Made by a program: the position numbers and the translations under genes. A stretch of DNA of 35,955 bases from positions 1 through 35,955 of the forward strand of contig JAEZKA010000044.1 in assembly GCA_023436225.1 (NCBI GenBank), in the 5' to 3' direction. Under the pieces are notes generated by a model, which saw only the letters and a program-made list of their open reading frames with translations, was not told the origin of the DNA and did not search any database. This document shows, in pieces, positions 16,315-25,746 of this stretch (its first letter is position 1; every line of letters begins with the position of its first letter). The DNA is from Bacillota bacterium. GTDB lineage: Bacteria; Bacillota; Clostridia; Lachnospirales; Lachnospiraceae.

Positions 16315-16352
16315 CGTCAAAAAGCCTCAAGGTTTTTAGAATCCCTTGAGGC
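16315..16352 (-). terminator. Terminator after the GNAT gene
   Basis: GCCTCAAGG (16344-16352 read on minus) pairs with CCTTGAGGC (16324-16332) and is followed by TTTTTGACG on the minus strand. Confidence 0.75.
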
Positions 16353-16440
16353 TTACTCGATTGTTATATTAATATTATTCTCTTACAAGTAAAAAATAGA
16401 TTTCTCCACCCACAATTAAAAGGCATACTAGAGTTTATTC

Positions 16441-17022
16441 TTATTCTTCGGTCATCCTGACGTGAATTCGATTACGGCAGGTCTCTTCACCAAATATCAC
16501 CTGATACAGTTGTTTCAGTTCCATCGCCAGACCCTGCTCATCCGAATGCGGCTTTGCGTTATAATAAATAATCATATATTCATCGGTAAAGACGCGACTC
16601 CATACCTTACTTAGCTTGAAACTATTTCTTAAATAGAACTGAATTCTTCGGTTCATAAGATCTCTGCTCTGCTCATCGGAAGCATAAGCGGGGTTCTCAA
16701 CTTCGGCAATAAGAGTTAGTCCATCCTTCATCACGCTTTCCTGTATTGCCTGGATAAACCTTCCTCCAAGGCCTTGGGAGCGATAAGCACTCAATACCGC
16801 AAAATAATCCAGCAGCAAAGTCCGACTATCACTTCCCTTTACAAAAAAAGCATAACCCTTCAGTTCTTCCTGATCCCATACACCATAACAAAGATACCTT
16901 TGCTCCTTTACTAGCTTTTCCATCAGTGCGTATGGCTTAATCTCGCTTTGATGAAAATCCTTTTGTAAATGCTCTTGATATATACTACGACGTTCTTCGT
17001 CATCAAAAATTCTTATATTCAT
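16441..17022 (-). CDS. GNAT-family N-acetyltransferase
   Basis: A 193-residue GNAT protein. The acetyl-CoA loop appears as YRSQGLGGRFIQAI (about 80-93), preceded by the strand TLLLDYFAVLSAYR, and a FYLRNSFKL segment follows as in many members. AGGAG lies about 11 bases before the ATG. It starts 82 bases from the end of the mannosidase gene in the same direction, so the two could share a transcript. The acceptor is unknown. Confidence 0.8.
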   Translation of the reverse strand: MNIRIFDDEERRSIYQEHLQKDFHQSEIKPYALMEKLVKEQRYLCYGVWDQEELKGYAFFVKGSDSRTLLLDYFAVLSAYRSQGLGGRFIQAIQESVMKDGLTLIAEVENPAYASDEQSRDLMNRRIQFYLRNSFKLSKVWSRVFTDEYMIIYYNAKPHSDEQGLAMELKQLYQVIFGEETCRNRIHVRMTEE

Positions 17023-17103
17023 TAGGTGATTACTCCTGCTCGTTACTATTCTTTAGAAATATCTCGTTGCCATATATACCAACCGTGTGCCGTTAAGTAC
17101 TGT

Positions 17104-18387
17104 TTATGCGAAGAAATCTCTCTCCAATAATACCAGAAGCAAATCAGCAAACAACGAATTCGCCCAAGCGAACCAGGATCTTGTATAATTAGCCGGATCG
17201 TTCGGGTCGAAGGCTTCATGCATAAAGTTGGTTCCTGCGTGTGTCTTTGCAAGCATTGCAAGGCAATCTTTGATTTCCTCTTTGTCGTTTGAGGTCAGTG
17301 CACGCATGGTAATACCAATATGCCAGATCATCCCCTCTGGAGTATGAGGGCTTCCTACTCCTGAGGCATGTGTTCCTGAATGGTAATACGGATTATCCTC
17401 TGATAACACAAACCGTCTGGTATTTTGATACCTTACGTCACTTAAGTCACAATAATGCAGATAGGGCATCGCTAGTAAGCTGGGCGAATTGGCATCGTCC
17501 ATCATATTATAATTACCATAGCCATCGGTCTCGTAGGCATAGATATCACCATAAACCGGATGCTTCACAATACCATAATCTTCGATGCCGTCTTTTATTT
17601 CCTCCTTAAGTATTCTGCATTTCTCAGCATATTCTTCATTCTTATATACTTCTCTGCAGATTTCTTCTCCGTAGCTTAAAGCAACAACTGCCATCATATT
17701 GGCAGGAATAAGATAACCGAATTTACAGCAGTCATCCGACGGACGGAAGCCGGACCAGGTCATTCCTGTATCGTTTACAGGTCTTCCTTTTCCCTGATTG
17801 ACAAGGGTATCCGTCTTCGCACAGTGATATCTTTGGAAGGAGTACGAGGAGGTTTCATGCTTCTGTTCAATCTTAAATACTTTGATTATTGTGTTTAACA
17901 TCTCAAGATAATCATTATCAAAGATTGCATTATTCCCGGTTACTTTCCAATATTCATAGGAGAGATATAACGGAGCGCATAACGAATCCACCTCATACTT
18001 GCGTTCCCACACATGGGGGTGCAGCTCTGTATCATCCTGATGTCCTTTGCCGTTCGCACTTTCGTTAAAAGCATTCGCATAGGGATCCAACTTTACAAAT
18101 TTAACCTGTTGCTTAATCACTCCTGCAATGATAGTACTAAGTTCCAGATCCGATTTTGCATAACGCAGGTAATGACGTACCTGGGCAGCTGAATCACGGA
18201 GCCACATAGCAGGTATATCACCTGTTATCACAAAATAATTGCCGTCATCCAATTGCTTTACTGTAGTTTGTATCGTATTAAGGAAGCATTGCTTTGCTAA
18301 AGGGGCTAAATCGGGATAATTAATTTTATAATATTGCTCTAATATCGTTGCCTTCTCTTTTAGTATTTCCGGTATCTTTATCATCAA
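17104..18387 (-). CDS. Glycoside hydrolase family 125 exo-alpha-1,6-mannosidase
   Basis: GH125 enzymes remove terminal alpha-1,6-linked mannose with inversion. The 427-residue length and the motifs fit: GDIPAMWLRDSAAQ (56-69), WERKYEVDS (127-135), TWSGFRPSDD (210-219), MMDDANSPSLLA (295-306) and SGTHASGVGSPHTP. No signal peptide is present, so it probably acts on imported mannosides in the cytosol. AAGGAG lies 11 bases before the first of two adjacent ATG codons. It follows fbp in the same direction; a joint role in mannose/hexose-phosphate metabolism is possible. Confidence 0.92.
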   Translation of the reverse strand: MMIKIPEILKEKATILEQYYKINYPDLAPLAKQCFLNTIQTTVKQLDDGNYFVITGDIPAMWLRDSAAQVRHYLRYAKSDLELSTIIAGVIKQQVKFVKLDPYANAFNESANGKGHQDDTELHPHVWERKYEVDSLCAPLYLSYEYWKVTGNNAIFDNDYLEMLNTIIKVFKIEQKHETSSYSFQRYHCAKTDTLVNQGKGRPVNDTGMTWSGFRPSDDCCKFGYLIPANMMAVVALSYGEEICREVYKNEEYAEKCRILKEEIKDGIEDYGIVKHPVYGDIYAYETDGYGNYNMMDDANSPSLLAMPYLHYCDLSDVRYQNTRRFVLSEDNPYYHSGTHASGVGSPHTPEGMIWHIGITMRALTSNDKEEIKDCLAMLAKTHAGTNFMHEAFDPNDPANYTRSWFAWANSLFADLLLVLLERDFFA

Positions 18388-18520
18388 ATCTCTATCTCCT
18401 TTGTTCTATCCTGGTCAGGATGATGTGTTATATCTTTACAGGCGTCATCTTTTGTAACATCCCAGAGCCTTACTGGGCTAAGGCCATCCACTCGTAGCGA
18501 TAGTCATATATACCAGTCCC

Positions 18521-20494
18521 TTATTTCTCACTCTCTTTAATTTTTCCTTTACGGTATGCTTCGATTAGCTTCTCTAAATCACATATGGAGGATTTCAGCT
18601 CCGTTCCTATATCAGTATCTCCAACATGTTTTCTTATTACTTCATTTTCCACTACCATCGTTGTAGATACAATATCTAATTCTTCCCGGATTGCCTTCTC
18701 CGTGTTTTCAAAAGGGCTATGAGAAACCAATTGCAGTCCATAGGAATTATTGATCAAGGTATATCCCGCTATTCCGGTCTTTTTTTGATATGCTCTGGAG
18801 AAGCCGCCATCGATCACAAGTAATTTTCCATTCGCTTTAATCGGACTTTCTCCTTTTTTCATAATTACGGGAACATGTCCGTTCACGATATGCGATTTTG
18901 AGGAGTCCAGTCCAAATTCATTCAATATCATATGACATACTTCTTCATCGTTTATCTGCTCATAATAAGGATTTTTACTTTCGATGTGAGTTGCTTTATC
19001 TTCAATAAAATACCTTTCAAAGGTTGTCATCTTTTCTTTTCCAAACAATGGTGATATTGGTCCTATCCATAAATACCACATAATATCCGAAACATATTTT
19101 TGCTTTTCAATATCATTCGAATTTAAATATCCCTCTCTAACCAGTGTATCAAAGCGATCCAATAAAGACTTTCCACTGTATTCCGGTCCATCCTCTTCAA
19201 ATCGAAACTTCGCAAAGCTTCCATCCTCATTCAGAGGAATGCATCCATGATACAATAAATTAGAATTAAAGGTTAGATACATACCGCCCTTTTTAATTAA
19301 GAAGTCTATATGTGTTTGCAGCTTTTCGCTTTTTTGAAAGGAATCCTTCAACTTTTCTAAGACTTCTATTTCTTCCGGCATCAGCTTATAGGGATCATTC
19401 GGATCAATTGTAGGAAAATGACCACTTTGCAACGGGTAGGTATGTCCCTCCATCGTTATGGTCTTATTCTCATAGTCAATTTGATTGAGCAGAAGACGGT
19501 TATTCATATGAAATTCCGGATGAGCCTCTATCACTAACCCCTCCAGCTTGAATTGCATTATGGCGATTGCTTTATGCATTTGTGATATAATCCGTATCTC
19601 GTTTTCTGCCACAACCTTATTACCTGCAGGTTTGGGTTTGAAACTATCACAGCTTTCTGCCGGATAATGCTCCATCGCGAAGGTTGCTAACGGAAGCAAA
19701 TTAATACCATACCCATCTTCTAGTGTGGATAGATTAGAATAACGTGCACAAATCCGGATCACTGTTGCGATACAAGCCCCATGTCCTAATGCTGCTCCCA
19801 TCCATAAAATATCATGATTGCCCCATTGGACATCAACTGCGTGGTAATGCAACAATATATCCATTACTTTTTCAGCCGCCGGTCCCCTATCATAGATATC
19901 GCCGATAATATGCAGCCGGTCGATCGCCAACTTTTGTATTAGATTCGAAATTGCTATAATAAAATCATCGGCCTTATCTATGTCTATAATCGTGTTAATA
20001 ATTTCATTATAATAATCTTCCTTATCCAGTGCCCCTGCCTGCTCATGGAGTAATTCTTCAATAATATACGCAAATTCCTTGGGCAGCATTTTTCGCACCT
20101 TTGATCTGGTATACTTGGAAGAGGCATATTTACAGATCTCGATTAGCCGATATAAGGTAATCCGATACCAATTATTTAAATCTCTTTCTTCTCTGTGAAT
20201 TAGCTCTAGCTTCCTATTAGGATAATAAATGAGCGTTGCTAAGGAATTAATGTCCTTTTGCTCAAGTGTCTTTCCATATAAGTCAGTAATTTTTCTTTTT
20301 ATTACTCCCGAAGCATTTCTAAGAACATGGCTAAATGCTTCATCCTCTCCATGGATATCTGAAAGAAAATGCTCAGTTCCTTTGGGTAAATTCAGTATGG
20401 CTTGCAAATTAATAACTTCTGTACATGCTTCATCGATTGTAGGATATTGCTTTGATAAAAGCTTTAGGTATCTTAAGTCCGTTTCATTATTCAT
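18521..20494 (-). CDS. fbp: Fructose-1,6-bisphosphatase, class III
   Basis: This gluconeogenic enzyme hydrolyses fructose 1,6-bisphosphate to fructose 6-phosphate. At 657 residues it fits the Firmicute class III family (about 640-670), which uses a metallophosphatase core: FLSDIHGE (43-50), GDIYDRGP (198-205) and GNHD (225-228), with further His in NGHVPV and the C-terminal third. I start at the ATG at 20494 (AAAGGATAG eight bases upstream) rather than a TTG at 20512. A promoter with a palindrome in its spacer lies at 20565-20593, suggesting repression control. Confidence 0.95.
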   Translation of the reverse strand: MNNETDLRYLKLLSKQYPTIDEACTEVINLQAILNLPKGTEHFLSDIHGEDEAFSHVLRNASGVIKRKITDLYGKTLEQKDINSLATLIYYPNRKLELIHREERDLNNWYRITLYRLIEICKYASSKYTRSKVRKMLPKEFAYIIEELLHEQAGALDKEDYYNEIINTIIDIDKADDFIIAISNLIQKLAIDRLHIIGDIYDRGPAAEKVMDILLHYHAVDVQWGNHDILWMGAALGHGACIATVIRICARYSNLSTLEDGYGINLLPLATFAMEHYPAESCDSFKPKPAGNKVVAENEIRIISQMHKAIAIMQFKLEGLVIEAHPEFHMNNRLLLNQIDYENKTITMEGHTYPLQSGHFPTIDPNDPYKLMPEEIEVLEKLKDSFQKSEKLQTHIDFLIKKGGMYLTFNSNLLYHGCIPLNEDGSFAKFRFEEDGPEYSGKSLLDRFDTLVREGYLNSNDIEKQKYVSDIMWYLWIGPISPLFGKEKMTTFERYFIEDKATHIESKNPYYEQINDEEVCHMILNEFGLDSSKSHIVNGHVPVIMKKGESPIKANGKLLVIDGGFSRAYQKKTGIAGYTLINNSYGLQLVSHSPFENTEKAIREELDIVSTTMVVENEVIRKHVGDTDIGTELKSSICDLEKLIEAYRKGKIKESEK

Positions 20495-20564
20495 GTCTTC
20501 TATCCTTTTCAATTGCGATAAATCTAAAAACTAGTCTTGAGAAACAAGTTCCAAATAAATATAT

Positions 20565-20593
20565 ATCATACTACTGATATCAGTAAATCACAA
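20565..20593 (-). promoter_or_regulatory. fbp promoter with palindromic operator in the spacer
   Basis: TTGTGA (20588-20593), 17 bases, TATGAT (20565-20570) on the minus strand, 71 bases before fbp. The perfect palindrome TACTGATATCAGTA (20572-20585) fills the spacer, a classic place for a repressor. Confidence 0.55.
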
Positions 20594-20674
20594 GTGCCAG
20601 GCCAAATTTAGAAGTAAAAGCTTTGTATACAATCTCAATCATAAGCTACTCATACGAAAAAGACTTTGCAACAA

Positions 20675-20738
20675 TCATAAAAGAACCACCTTCCTAGTAG
20701 AATTATTCAGATCTAATTCTTACCAGGAAGGTGGTTCT
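20675..20738 (-). terminator. Terminator after the MgtC gene
   Basis: AGAACCACCTTCCT (minus strand) pairs with AGGAAGGTGGTTCT across 20682-20738, followed by TTTATG. It lies 43 bases past the stop at 20781. Confidence 0.8.
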
Positions 20739-20780
20739 CATTACCATGTACACAAACTATTTTACACTAACCATTGAAGG

Positions 20781-21488
20781 TTATGTTTCATCAACATATG
20801 CCACAAAATTACTGGCCTTAATTGTCTCCAATATATCGGAATGCTTCTCTTTAGTTGGAAATTTGAGCACGAATAAAATGCTAGTATAGTTACCAATGGT
20901 CTCAATTATATCAAATTCAAGAATATCAATGCCATGTTCTCTTAAAAACATTATGAACTTATAGAAGCCATCTTCCTTGTCCAATAAAATATAGATTCTA
21001 AGTCTCTTGCTTTTCGACAAATAAATATTTTGAACTTTCTCACCTACTACCATAATAAACAATATAATAATAAACATTGTTACAGCTGCTTCATAGTATC
21101 CTATTCCAATAACGAGTCCCATGCATGCATCTACCCATAATCCGGCTGCAGTCGTAAGTCCCTTGATACTATGAAAACCTGTGACCATAATTGTACCTGC
21201 TCCTAAAAAACCAATACCACTAATCACCTGAGCTGCCATACGAGTCGGATCGGATATATTAAAATTTTGATATATATACATTCCTGTCATCATTACCGCA
21301 GCGGAACCCACACACACTAAAGAGTATGTTTTAAATCCAGCGGCACGAAGTTTTCGTGTTCGTTCAAACCCAATTACCGCACCAAAGATCATTGCCATAA
21401 AAAGTCTTAATACAGTAGTATTTAGATTAAAATCAAACAAATTAAAATCCTTCATTCCGTAATACATAGTTTCCATTATATTTTTCAT
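20781..21488 (-). CDS. MgtC/SapB-family membrane protein
   Basis: The 235-residue protein has four membrane segments in its first ~145 residues, with the family motifs GAVIGFERTRKLRAAGFKT (37-55), SGIGFLGAGTI and GLTTAAGLWVDACMGL. The remaining ~80 residues look like a small ACT-like soluble domain (LRIYILLDKEDGFYKFIMFL). MgtC proteins are linked to growth at low Mg2+ and to control of membrane ATPase; the role here is inferred. The AAGGAAAAG site lies about 13 bases before the ATG, which is long. No Mg2+ riboswitch was recognised upstream. Confidence 0.88.
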   Translation of the reverse strand: MKNIMETMYYGMKDFNLFDFNLNTTVLRLFMAMIFGAVIGFERTRKLRAAGFKTYSLVCVGSAAVMMTGMYIYQNFNISDPTRMAAQVISGIGFLGAGTIMVTGFHSIKGLTTAAGLWVDACMGLVIGIGYYEAAVTMFIIILFIMVVGEKVQNIYLSKSKRLRIYILLDKEDGFYKFIMFLREHGIDILEFDIIETIGNYTSILFVLKFPTKEKHSDILETIKASNFVAYVDET

Positions 21489-21606
21489 AATTATTATGTA
21501 TCTTTTCCTTAAAATCTTGAATTGTATATCACAACTCTTACGCGGGTTTCATAATTATTGCCATTAACACCTGTACAAAGCAGAACCCTTTCATGCTCCT
21601 CTTTCA

Positions 21607-22677
21607 TCAAGTTAATATCTTATTAAAATCATCCTTACCATCATCCTGATACACAAGATATTCTATAATATCTAAACCTATACTTTCTCCTATTTGTAAT
21701 GTATCATAGGTGTGAGCATCTGATATTACTCTGATATCTGTTCCCTTAATATCCACTTTACAATCATTGACATCACCCAGGTAAAACATTGATTTAATCT
21801 TACCATTTAATTGTCCGTCTTTTTTCTTAAGCTTTATATTTTCTGGACGAATCGCTACAATAACATTCCCTCTTAAGGGTCCATCATAAGTTAATGATTG
21901 CTCTATCCCTTTTAAAACAATTTTGCCTTCTGATGCTGTTGCCTTTATAAAGTTTACCTTACCAACAAAATCTGCTATAAACTCATTGCTAGGATTCCGA
22001 TAGATTTCCATCGGTGTCCCCACCTGTTGAACAACGCCCTTATTGATTACAAATACCCTGTCCGACATTGTCATCGCTTCAATTTGGTCATGCGTTACAT
22101 ATACAACTGTTATTTTAAGCTTTTTCTGTATTTCTTTTATCTCATAGCGCATGCTTTCCCTAAGCTTTGCGTCGAGGTTTGATAACGGCTCATCCAATAA
22201 AAGTAAATTGGGTTCTGCCACAAGTGCTCTTCCGAGAGCAACTCTTTGTTGTTGTCCACCCGAGAGCTGTGCCGGCATTCTATCTGCGTATTGACTCAAA
22301 TGCACTACCTCAAGTATTGACATTACTTTTTCCTTGATCTGAGCCTTTGATAGCTTTTTTAATTTTAAAGGATATGCAACATTGTCAAATACATTCATAT
22401 GAGGCCATACTGCATAAGATTGAAACACCATTCCAATGCCTCTTTTTTCCGGTGGAATAAATACATTATCGGAGTTCACTACCTTACCATTAATTTTCAC
22501 CTCACCGGTCGTAGGCTTCTCAAAACCTGCTATGATACGAAGCATTGTTGTCTTGCCACATCCGGAGGGTCCTAGAAATGTGATAAATTCGCCATCCTGA
22601 AACTCCTGTGTAAATTCCTTTAAAACTGTTACATCTCCAAATGATTTACTAACTTGATTTATCGTTATAACAGACAT
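21607..22677 (-). CDS. ABC importer ATPase, FbpC/AfuC/PotA type
   Basis: The 356-residue ATPase has Walker A GPSGCGKT (36-43), the Q-loop in MVFQSYAV, signature LSGGQQQR (138-145), Walker B LLLLDEP (158-164) and the switch His in YVTHDQ. Residues from about 240 form TOBE-type regulatory beta domains. It follows the permease by 12 bases with AAGGAGG at its start and completes an importer with the two genes upstream. Databases tend to label this class ferric-iron or spermidine/putrescine; the local context points to sugar phosphates or other organophosphates. Confidence 0.9.
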   Translation of the reverse strand: MSVITINQVSKSFGDVTVLKEFTQEFQDGEFITFLGPSGCGKTTMLRIIAGFEKPTTGEVKINGKVVNSDNVFIPPEKRGIGMVFQSYAVWPHMNVFDNVAYPLKLKKLSKAQIKEKVMSILEVVHLSQYADRMPAQLSGGQQQRVALGRALVAEPNLLLLDEPLSNLDAKLRESMRYEIKEIQKKLKITVVYVTHDQIEAMTMSDRVFVINKGVVQQVGTPMEIYRNPSNEFIADFVGKVNFIKATASEGKIVLKGIEQSLTYDGPLRGNVIVAIRPENIKLKKKDGQLNGKIKSMFYLGDVNDCKVDIKGTDIRVISDAHTYDTLQIGESIGLDIIEYLVYQDDGKDDFNKILT

Positions 22678-22689
22678 CGTTTATCCTCC

Positions 22690-24375
22690 TTAAATTGAAA
22701 ATTTTCCCTTTGTCACTTTATTTAATACAAAGTTAAGTACAATAACCATAATTAATATTCCTGAAGCAAGCGCAGATGCAGTCTGCTGGCTATGGTAGGT
22801 CTGATATGTAAATAGTTCAACACCCAGAGTCTTTGTATTTTTTGAATAAAGTAAATTCGACATCGTCAGTTCATAAAAGCAAGGCATAAAAATTAAAAAC
22901 CAGCCTGCTACAATCGAAGGAATAATCAATGGTAAAATAACATCCTTTAATCTACGTAACCACCCTGAACCAGATATCTGTGCAGCCTCCTCTAAGGAGG
23001 GACTTATTTGAGAAAATGCAGACACAACCGTTCGCATTCCCATCAGCATATACTTAATCATATAGGCGATTACCATGATAAACATCGTATTATATATATT
23101 AATACCAAACTTTCCCGACATAGTCATGATTAATGCAAGTGCAATTACTACACTTGGTGTACCTGATCCAACCGTTATAAGGAAATCCGGTATTTTTTTT
23201 CCTTTTGCATTTGTTCTCTTTAATAAATAAGCCATTACTAGGCATATAACCATTCCTAACGTAGCAGCCCACATAGCGGATATTATGCTGTTTTTAGCCG
23301 AAGTAATAATTGCACCCCTGGTAAAAATGGTATTCCAGTATTTGAACGTAAGATTTCCTTCTGCAAAAATTGATTTTCCCATATTCATTGTAATTGATGT
23401 CATGAATACACTTGCAAATGGAATAATAACAACCACGATAGCAAATAAGCACACCAAAATTGTTATTGGAATTCTCCACTTTCCTAAATCAACAATATTA
23501 GGTCTGGTAGATTTTCCAGAAACTGTGATGTATTCTTTTTTGCCCACCACAAAATTGGATATATAAAGTACAATAAGTGCGATGCCCATCAAGAAAATCG
23601 CAAGATTAGTAGCATCTCTCAAACCTTCCTGGGAGCCTATATAAACATAATCTACAATACGAGTTGTAACAGTGTGGATCTGTCCTGGTGCGCCTATAAT
23701 CGATGGAATACCATAACATGACGCTGCAGCTACAAATACTAAAAGTGCTGCTGCTACGATACTAGGCATCATTAGTGGCAATGTTACGGTAAGCATTGTC
23801 TTTAGTGGTGATGCTCCTGATATTCGAGAAGCCTCTTCCAAGGATGGGTCCATCTTTTCCATTGCTCTTGAGATAGTAATAAACGCAAATGGATAATAAA
23901 AGGTTGTCAACACCCAAACCAAACCACCAATAGAGTAAATATTAAATGGTGCACTCTCTAAATTAAGCAGCTTTTGAATAACCACATTCAGCGTACCTAC
24001 GGTTGGATTCATCAGCCTTAGCCATGCCATCGCTCCAACATAAGGAGGTACCATATAAGTCATAACAAATAAGGTTCTAAAAAACTTCTTGCCATACAGA
24101 TTAGTTCTTCCAACCAACCATGCAAGCGGAAATGCTAACATTACACCAAATATCATTGAAAGTCCCGCTGTAATCAATGTATTCTTGAGAGCAGTCCAAT
24201 TCAGCGGATAAGAATATATCCTTGAAAAACCTTCAAGCGAAAATCTTCCCGTTGCAAAAAATGAACTGTAAAGCAGATATACTAAAGGAAGCACTTGAAA
24301 TATTACTAAAAATACTACTATTGCAATAATTATGATCCATTTTATATCAAAATTTAATCTTCTTACCTTTTTCAT
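22690..24375 (-). CDS. ABC importer permease, fused double-domain FbpB/AfuB type
   Basis: The 561-residue protein has about 12 membrane helices in two homologous halves, each carrying the EAA loop that contacts the ATPase: MDPSLEEASRISGASPLK near residue 180 and ISPSLEEAAQISGSGW near 465. A single polypeptide with two MetI domains is typical of FbpB, AfuB and ThiP. GGAG precedes the ATG by about 11 bases. The gap from the binding-protein gene holds a 96-base hairpin element (24413-24508), which would lower permease output relative to the binding protein. Confidence 0.9.
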   Translation of the reverse strand: MKKVRRLNFDIKWIIIIAIVVFLVIFQVLPLVYLLYSSFFATGRFSLEGFSRIYSYPLNWTALKNTLITAGLSMIFGVMLAFPLAWLVGRTNLYGKKFFRTLFVMTYMVPPYVGAMAWLRLMNPTVGTLNVVIQKLLNLESAPFNIYSIGGLVWVLTTFYYPFAFITISRAMEKMDPSLEEASRISGASPLKTMLTVTLPLMMPSIVAAALLVFVAAASCYGIPSIIGAPGQIHTVTTRIVDYVYIGSQEGLRDATNLAIFLMGIALIVLYISNFVVGKKEYITVSGKSTRPNIVDLGKWRIPITILVCLFAIVVVIIPFASVFMTSITMNMGKSIFAEGNLTFKYWNTIFTRGAIITSAKNSIISAMWAATLGMVICLVMAYLLKRTNAKGKKIPDFLITVGSGTPSVVIALALIMTMSGKFGINIYNTMFIMVIAYMIKYMLMGMRTVVSAFSQISPSLEEAAQISGSGWLRRLKDVILPLIIPSIVAGWFLIFMPCFYELTMSNLLYSKNTKTLGVELFTYQTYHSQQTASALASGILIMVIVLNFVLNKVTKGKFSI

Positions 24376-24412
24376 GTAGCTGTTAGCTCCTCTCTCCTTA
24401 AGTCATAAATTG

Positions 24413-24508
24413 AAAGAGGCTGTTATAAATATACTTCTCTATTTGATTATGAAACCCTCCAGTTTGGAGGACAAATAGAACCCGTAGCTATTTTACAACA
24501 GCCTCTTT
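24413..24508. repeat. Nested palindromic element between binding protein and permease
   Basis: Outer arms AAAGAGGCTGTT (24413-24424) and AACAGCCTCTTT (24497-24508) are perfect 12-base inverted repeats extended by TAAA/TTTA. Inside are CTATTTG/CAAATAG and CTCC/GGAG stems. On the minus strand the outer stem is followed by TTTC, so it could act as a partial terminator or RNA-stabilising hairpin. The ends match the element at 6079-6179. Confidence 0.6.
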
Positions 24509-24518
24509 CTTGAGTATT

Positions 24519-25610
24519 CTATTGAGGAATAGTTACATTTTCTTGGAAAAGTGTACGAATTTCTTCTCTCTGTCTAAAGCACTTTTCCCAATCTATACTA
24601 ATGGTATTCGCCATTATTTCGCTGGTTGGAATAGCATCGTATGGTGCACTAGGGTAATCATTTCTCACTGAATGCATCCAGCCGGATACGATGTATTTTT
24701 GACCTTCCAATGATAAGAACCATTCTTCCACAGCTTCACAAGCGGCAGCATTCTGATTTGCACTTACCTCATCCTTAATAATCATAATCGGTGAAGGGGT
24801 ACTGATTGTTCCATCTGTAGGATAAATAACCTCAAGTGTAGAGCCTTCTTCTTCTCTCTTCTTAAGTATTGATTCTTCGAGAATCATTATTTCCTTACAT
24901 TCTCCTGTTTCTAACTTAGTAAGAGCAACAGATCCAGATTCAATTGCAGTTCCCTGGCTTCCTAATAATTTGATGTAATCTTCCCCATACTTATCTAACA
25001 ATGCGACAACTGCAGCATAGGAAGTACCAGAAGTCAATGGATTACCCATGGAAATAAAGCCTTTTACACTTTCATCTTTTGCAAAATCTTCAAAAGAGTT
25101 TGGCACCTGATCCTTGCTGAATTTATCCGGATTGTATGCAAGTACCATGTTTAAGACTCTGACAGGATACCAATAACCATCTGCATCATATTCAAATAAT
25201 AATTTGTCAGCCTCTGCATACTTATAAGGATGTAATACATTCGCCTCTTTTAATTCTAATGCATAGGCAGGTTCTGCAACCATTAGCATGTCGCAGGCAA
25301 GTCGTCCAGATTCCATCTCAGCAGCAACCTTGGACTGTAATGTACCTGTACCACCTTGAAAGAACTCAATATCCATTTTAGGGAATACTTCTTCAAGCTT
25401 CTTATCCATAGCTTCAATAATGTCTTCATACATAGAGGTATAGATAACAACCTTACCTGTTAGTTCTTTTCTTGGATCAGTAGCCTGGCTCTCTGTAGCA
25501 GTATTGGTTTTTTCAGCATTATCCTTTGTTTCCTGCTTAGTACTGCTGCATCCTGTAATTCCTATCATCATAGATAAGCACAACATAAATACAATCACTC
25601 TTTTTTTCAT
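24519..25610 (-). CDS. ABC importer binding lipoprotein, AfuA/FbpA-like
   Basis: A 363-residue lipoprotein: signal MKKRVIVFMLCLSMMIGITGC with the lipobox Cys at 21, a Thr/Glu-rich linker, then a two-lobed binding domain from GKVVIYTSMYEDII to the C-terminus. The GNPLTSGTSYAAVVALL segment and IYPTDGTISTPSP hinge resemble the FbpA/AfuA class. The adjacent tyrosine pair that holds Fe3+ in FbpA is missing: the region after LETGECKEIMILEESIL has none. This argues against iron. GGAGGG lies just before the ATG. It heads the importer operon, behind a promoter with a good -10 but poor -35, as expected for an activator-dependent gene. Confidence 0.88.
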   Translation of the reverse strand: MKKRVIVFMLCLSMMIGITGCSSTKQETKDNAEKTNTATESQATDPRKELTGKVVIYTSMYEDIIEAMDKKLEEVFPKMDIEFFQGGTGTLQSKVAAEMESGRLACDMLMVAEPAYALELKEANVLHPYKYAEADKLLFEYDADGYWYPVRVLNMVLAYNPDKFSKDQVPNSFEDFAKDESVKGFISMGNPLTSGTSYAAVVALLDKYGEDYIKLLGSQGTAIESGSVALTKLETGECKEIMILEESILKKREEEGSTLEVIYPTDGTISTPSPIMIIKDEVSANQNAAACEAVEEWFLSLEGQKYIVSGWMHSVRNDYPSAPYDAIPTSEIMANTISIDWEKCFRQREEIRTLFQENVTIPQ

Positions 25611-25649
25611 AAGCCCTCCTAAATAAGTACTGTTTTTATCGGTAATTCA

Positions 25650-25678
25650 ATTATAGTAAAATATGCTGTTTTTTCTAC
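25650..25678 (-). promoter_or_regulatory. Probable activator-dependent promoter of the importer
   Basis: Consensus TATAAT (25650-25655) is present, but the base 17 away (25673-25678) reads GTAGAA, a poor -35. This is the expected form if the AraC-type regulator encoded upstream activates it. Confidence 0.45.
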
Positions 25679-25700
25679 CTAAAATACCATTTATAAAGAC

Positions 25701-25746
25701 AAAATGCCAAACATTTTTCAAATAAAAGAAAAATCTTCGGCATTTT
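25701..25746 (-). terminator. Terminator between regulator and importer genes
   Basis: AAAATGCC + ATTTTTC arms pair with GAAAAAT + GGCATTTT arms (25701-25746), followed by GTCTTT on the minus strand. It separates the sensory operon from the importer operon. Confidence 0.6.

Noticed and set aside
21489..21606. Mg2+ (M-box) riboswitch expected upstream of the MgtC gene
   Set aside because: The short gap shows no M-box-like conserved segments or terminator pair.
24519..25610. Ferric-iron binding protein
   Set aside because: The tyrosine pair used by FbpA to bind Fe3+ is not found at the expected place, and the sensory genes fit an organophosphate system better.
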